In this document: positions 63,303-64,000 of the stretch, piece by piece | Position numbering within the stretch: position 1 is the stretch's first letter | Layout of the letters: each line of letters opens with the position of its first letter | DNA from: Branchinecta lynchi | Taxonomy: Eukaryota > Arthropoda > Branchiopoda > Anostraca > Branchinectidae | Assembly: GCA_023053575.1 (NCBI GenBank) | Contig: JAKZAP010000013.1 | Location: 20,493,689 to 20,557,688, forward strand | Length of the DNA: 64,000 bases | Reading direction: 5' to 3' | Translations under genes and position numbers: made by a program | The notes under the pieces: generated by a model | Databases searched by the model: none | Seen by the model: only the letters and a program-made list of their open reading frames with translations | Told to the model about the DNA's origin: nothing

Positions 63303-63704
63303 ATGGACCAATACAACCTAGAAAACGTTCAATTCCCCAAGACCAAGGGGGTTTGTCCGTGTGGGTGCTTTCCAGTCGTACGTGTGTACGTCGTGCTCTC
63401 CTGTGATCGTACTGATTCCTGGTTTGAGTTCGTCAGGCAGGAAAAGCAAGTAAGGAATACTCCCAGCTTAAGCCCCAGATGCAGCGTCATGGTTCAGAGA
63501 CGACTTTTTAAAAACTGTCTTCGTAATTACTATATGTATTTTTCAATTTTCTATTCGTTATCAGTTATTTTTGTTTTACAAATTAATTTTGTGTTTTGTT
63601 CAGGAAACGAGTCGGGATCTGACCTGTAATTGCAAGGTCTTTGTATTTATTCCTTCAGCTCTAGTCATTTATTTTCTTCAAACAATTCAAAAAGCGAAGT
63701 GAAC
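63303..63704 (+). CDS. Possible small two-exon gene (low confidence)
   Basis: ATG at 63303 opens 49 codons (MDQYNLENVQFPKTKG..., containing CPCGC) to a donor CAA-GTAAGG (63449/63450). A T-rich tract and TGTTCAG (acceptor ending at 63603) follow. Joining in phase 0 continues for about 33 codons to TGA. No domain is recognised and it could arise by chance. Confidence 0.2.
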
Positions 63705-64000
63705 ATTTAAGTAAAGAGAAATAATCAGGATGTGTCAAGCCCTTTCCGCTCCGCATCTTCTTCTTATTTGTGCCTCGACCTATTTCACTAGCCTTCAGAG
63801 GGGAGTAAATCCTTTTAAATTCTGAAATCCTTTCTTTTCTCCATTGAAAGCCTCTGAGGTATCAGCTTCCTTCAATGGCCCTTTTAGAATTTTTCATTCC
63901 GCCCGTAGGGAAGCGAATAGGAGCCTGGAACTGCGAACGCAGCGACAATAAAATTTCATTTTGCTTTTATATAGCTTGCCGTTGGCGAAAGTCGGGACGA
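63705..64000. other. Unassigned right edge
   Basis: C/T-rich sequence with an 'AATAAAATTTCATTTTGCTTTTATATAG' A/T-rich end near 63948-63973, possibly a LINE or SINE tail. Cut by the window edge. Confidence 0.3.

Overview
The window is intron-rich, repeat-dense nuclear DNA of an animal, most likely an arthropod (a crustacean would fit, but the species cannot be named from sequence alone). The reasons are GT-AG introns up to about 19 kb long, a promoter with TATA-like and TCAGT initiator elements, a secreted Pro/Tyr/Lys/Glu-rich protein with a Rebers-Riddiford-like chitin-binding segment, and many relics of CR1/L2-type LINEs and non-autonomous DNA transposons. No bacterial genes, operons, CRISPR arrays or rRNA genes were seen, and no tRNA gene was noticed.

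Two host genes can be supported. The first lies on the minus strand. Three widely separated exons (40120-40283, 20561-20743, 10104-10210) with matching splice phases encode a Rad17-type checkpoint clamp loader. They carry the RFC-family GDxR-A-xN-LQ sensor-2 region, then a basic linker with the Rad17-type LFLF..LGK.LY block, then the LHQNF...LS..D block. The 5' exons, the 3' exons and a probable linker exon were not found. The second lies on the plus strand. A three-exon gene (44412 to about 50250) encodes a secreted cuticular-type protein of about 781 residues: exon 1 codes only Met-Lys, a 3.0 kb intron follows, then a 1.78 kb exon and a 0.56 kb exon. If the missing Rad17 5' exons lie beyond 54.5 kb, this gene is nested in a Rad17 intron on the opposite strand.

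Directly 3' of the cuticular gene, in convergent orientation, lies an apparently intact two-ORF LINE (about 50270-54560, minus): ORF1 has a PHD-like zinc finger and coiled coil, ORF2 has endonuclease and reverse transcriptase. The rest of the window is mostly repeats: (i) 0.6-1.1 kb elements built on a 138-bp internal tandem unit and bounded by GGGATCCCAAAA (11.2, 13.0, 16.0, 23.6, 25.5, 29.3, 45.4 and 58.6-59.9 kb); (ii) a poly-C/AAGTTTCAT modular family with a terminal ATGGCACTTG hairpin (1-1.3, 19.3-20.1, 31.3-34.3, 36.1-37.8 kb); (iii) several MITE families flanked by TTAA, TTA or TA; (iv) LINE 3'-tail fragments; (v) a recent 2.33-kb tandem duplication (13.66-18.34 kb); (vi) a 1-kb array of hairpin-forming ACCACGGT motifs (61.3-62.3 kb).

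The most interesting signal is a roughly 44-nt motif found at least eight times on both strands. It has the layout of a minimal hammerhead ribozyme of the kind carried by Penelope-like retroelements: stem I CAGC/GCTG, CTGANGA, a GG(A)CCC/GGGCC stem II, GAA(A), and a TATC cleavage triplet. The motif sits at the edge of a conserved 55-60-bp flank, with no Penelope reverse transcriptase in sight.
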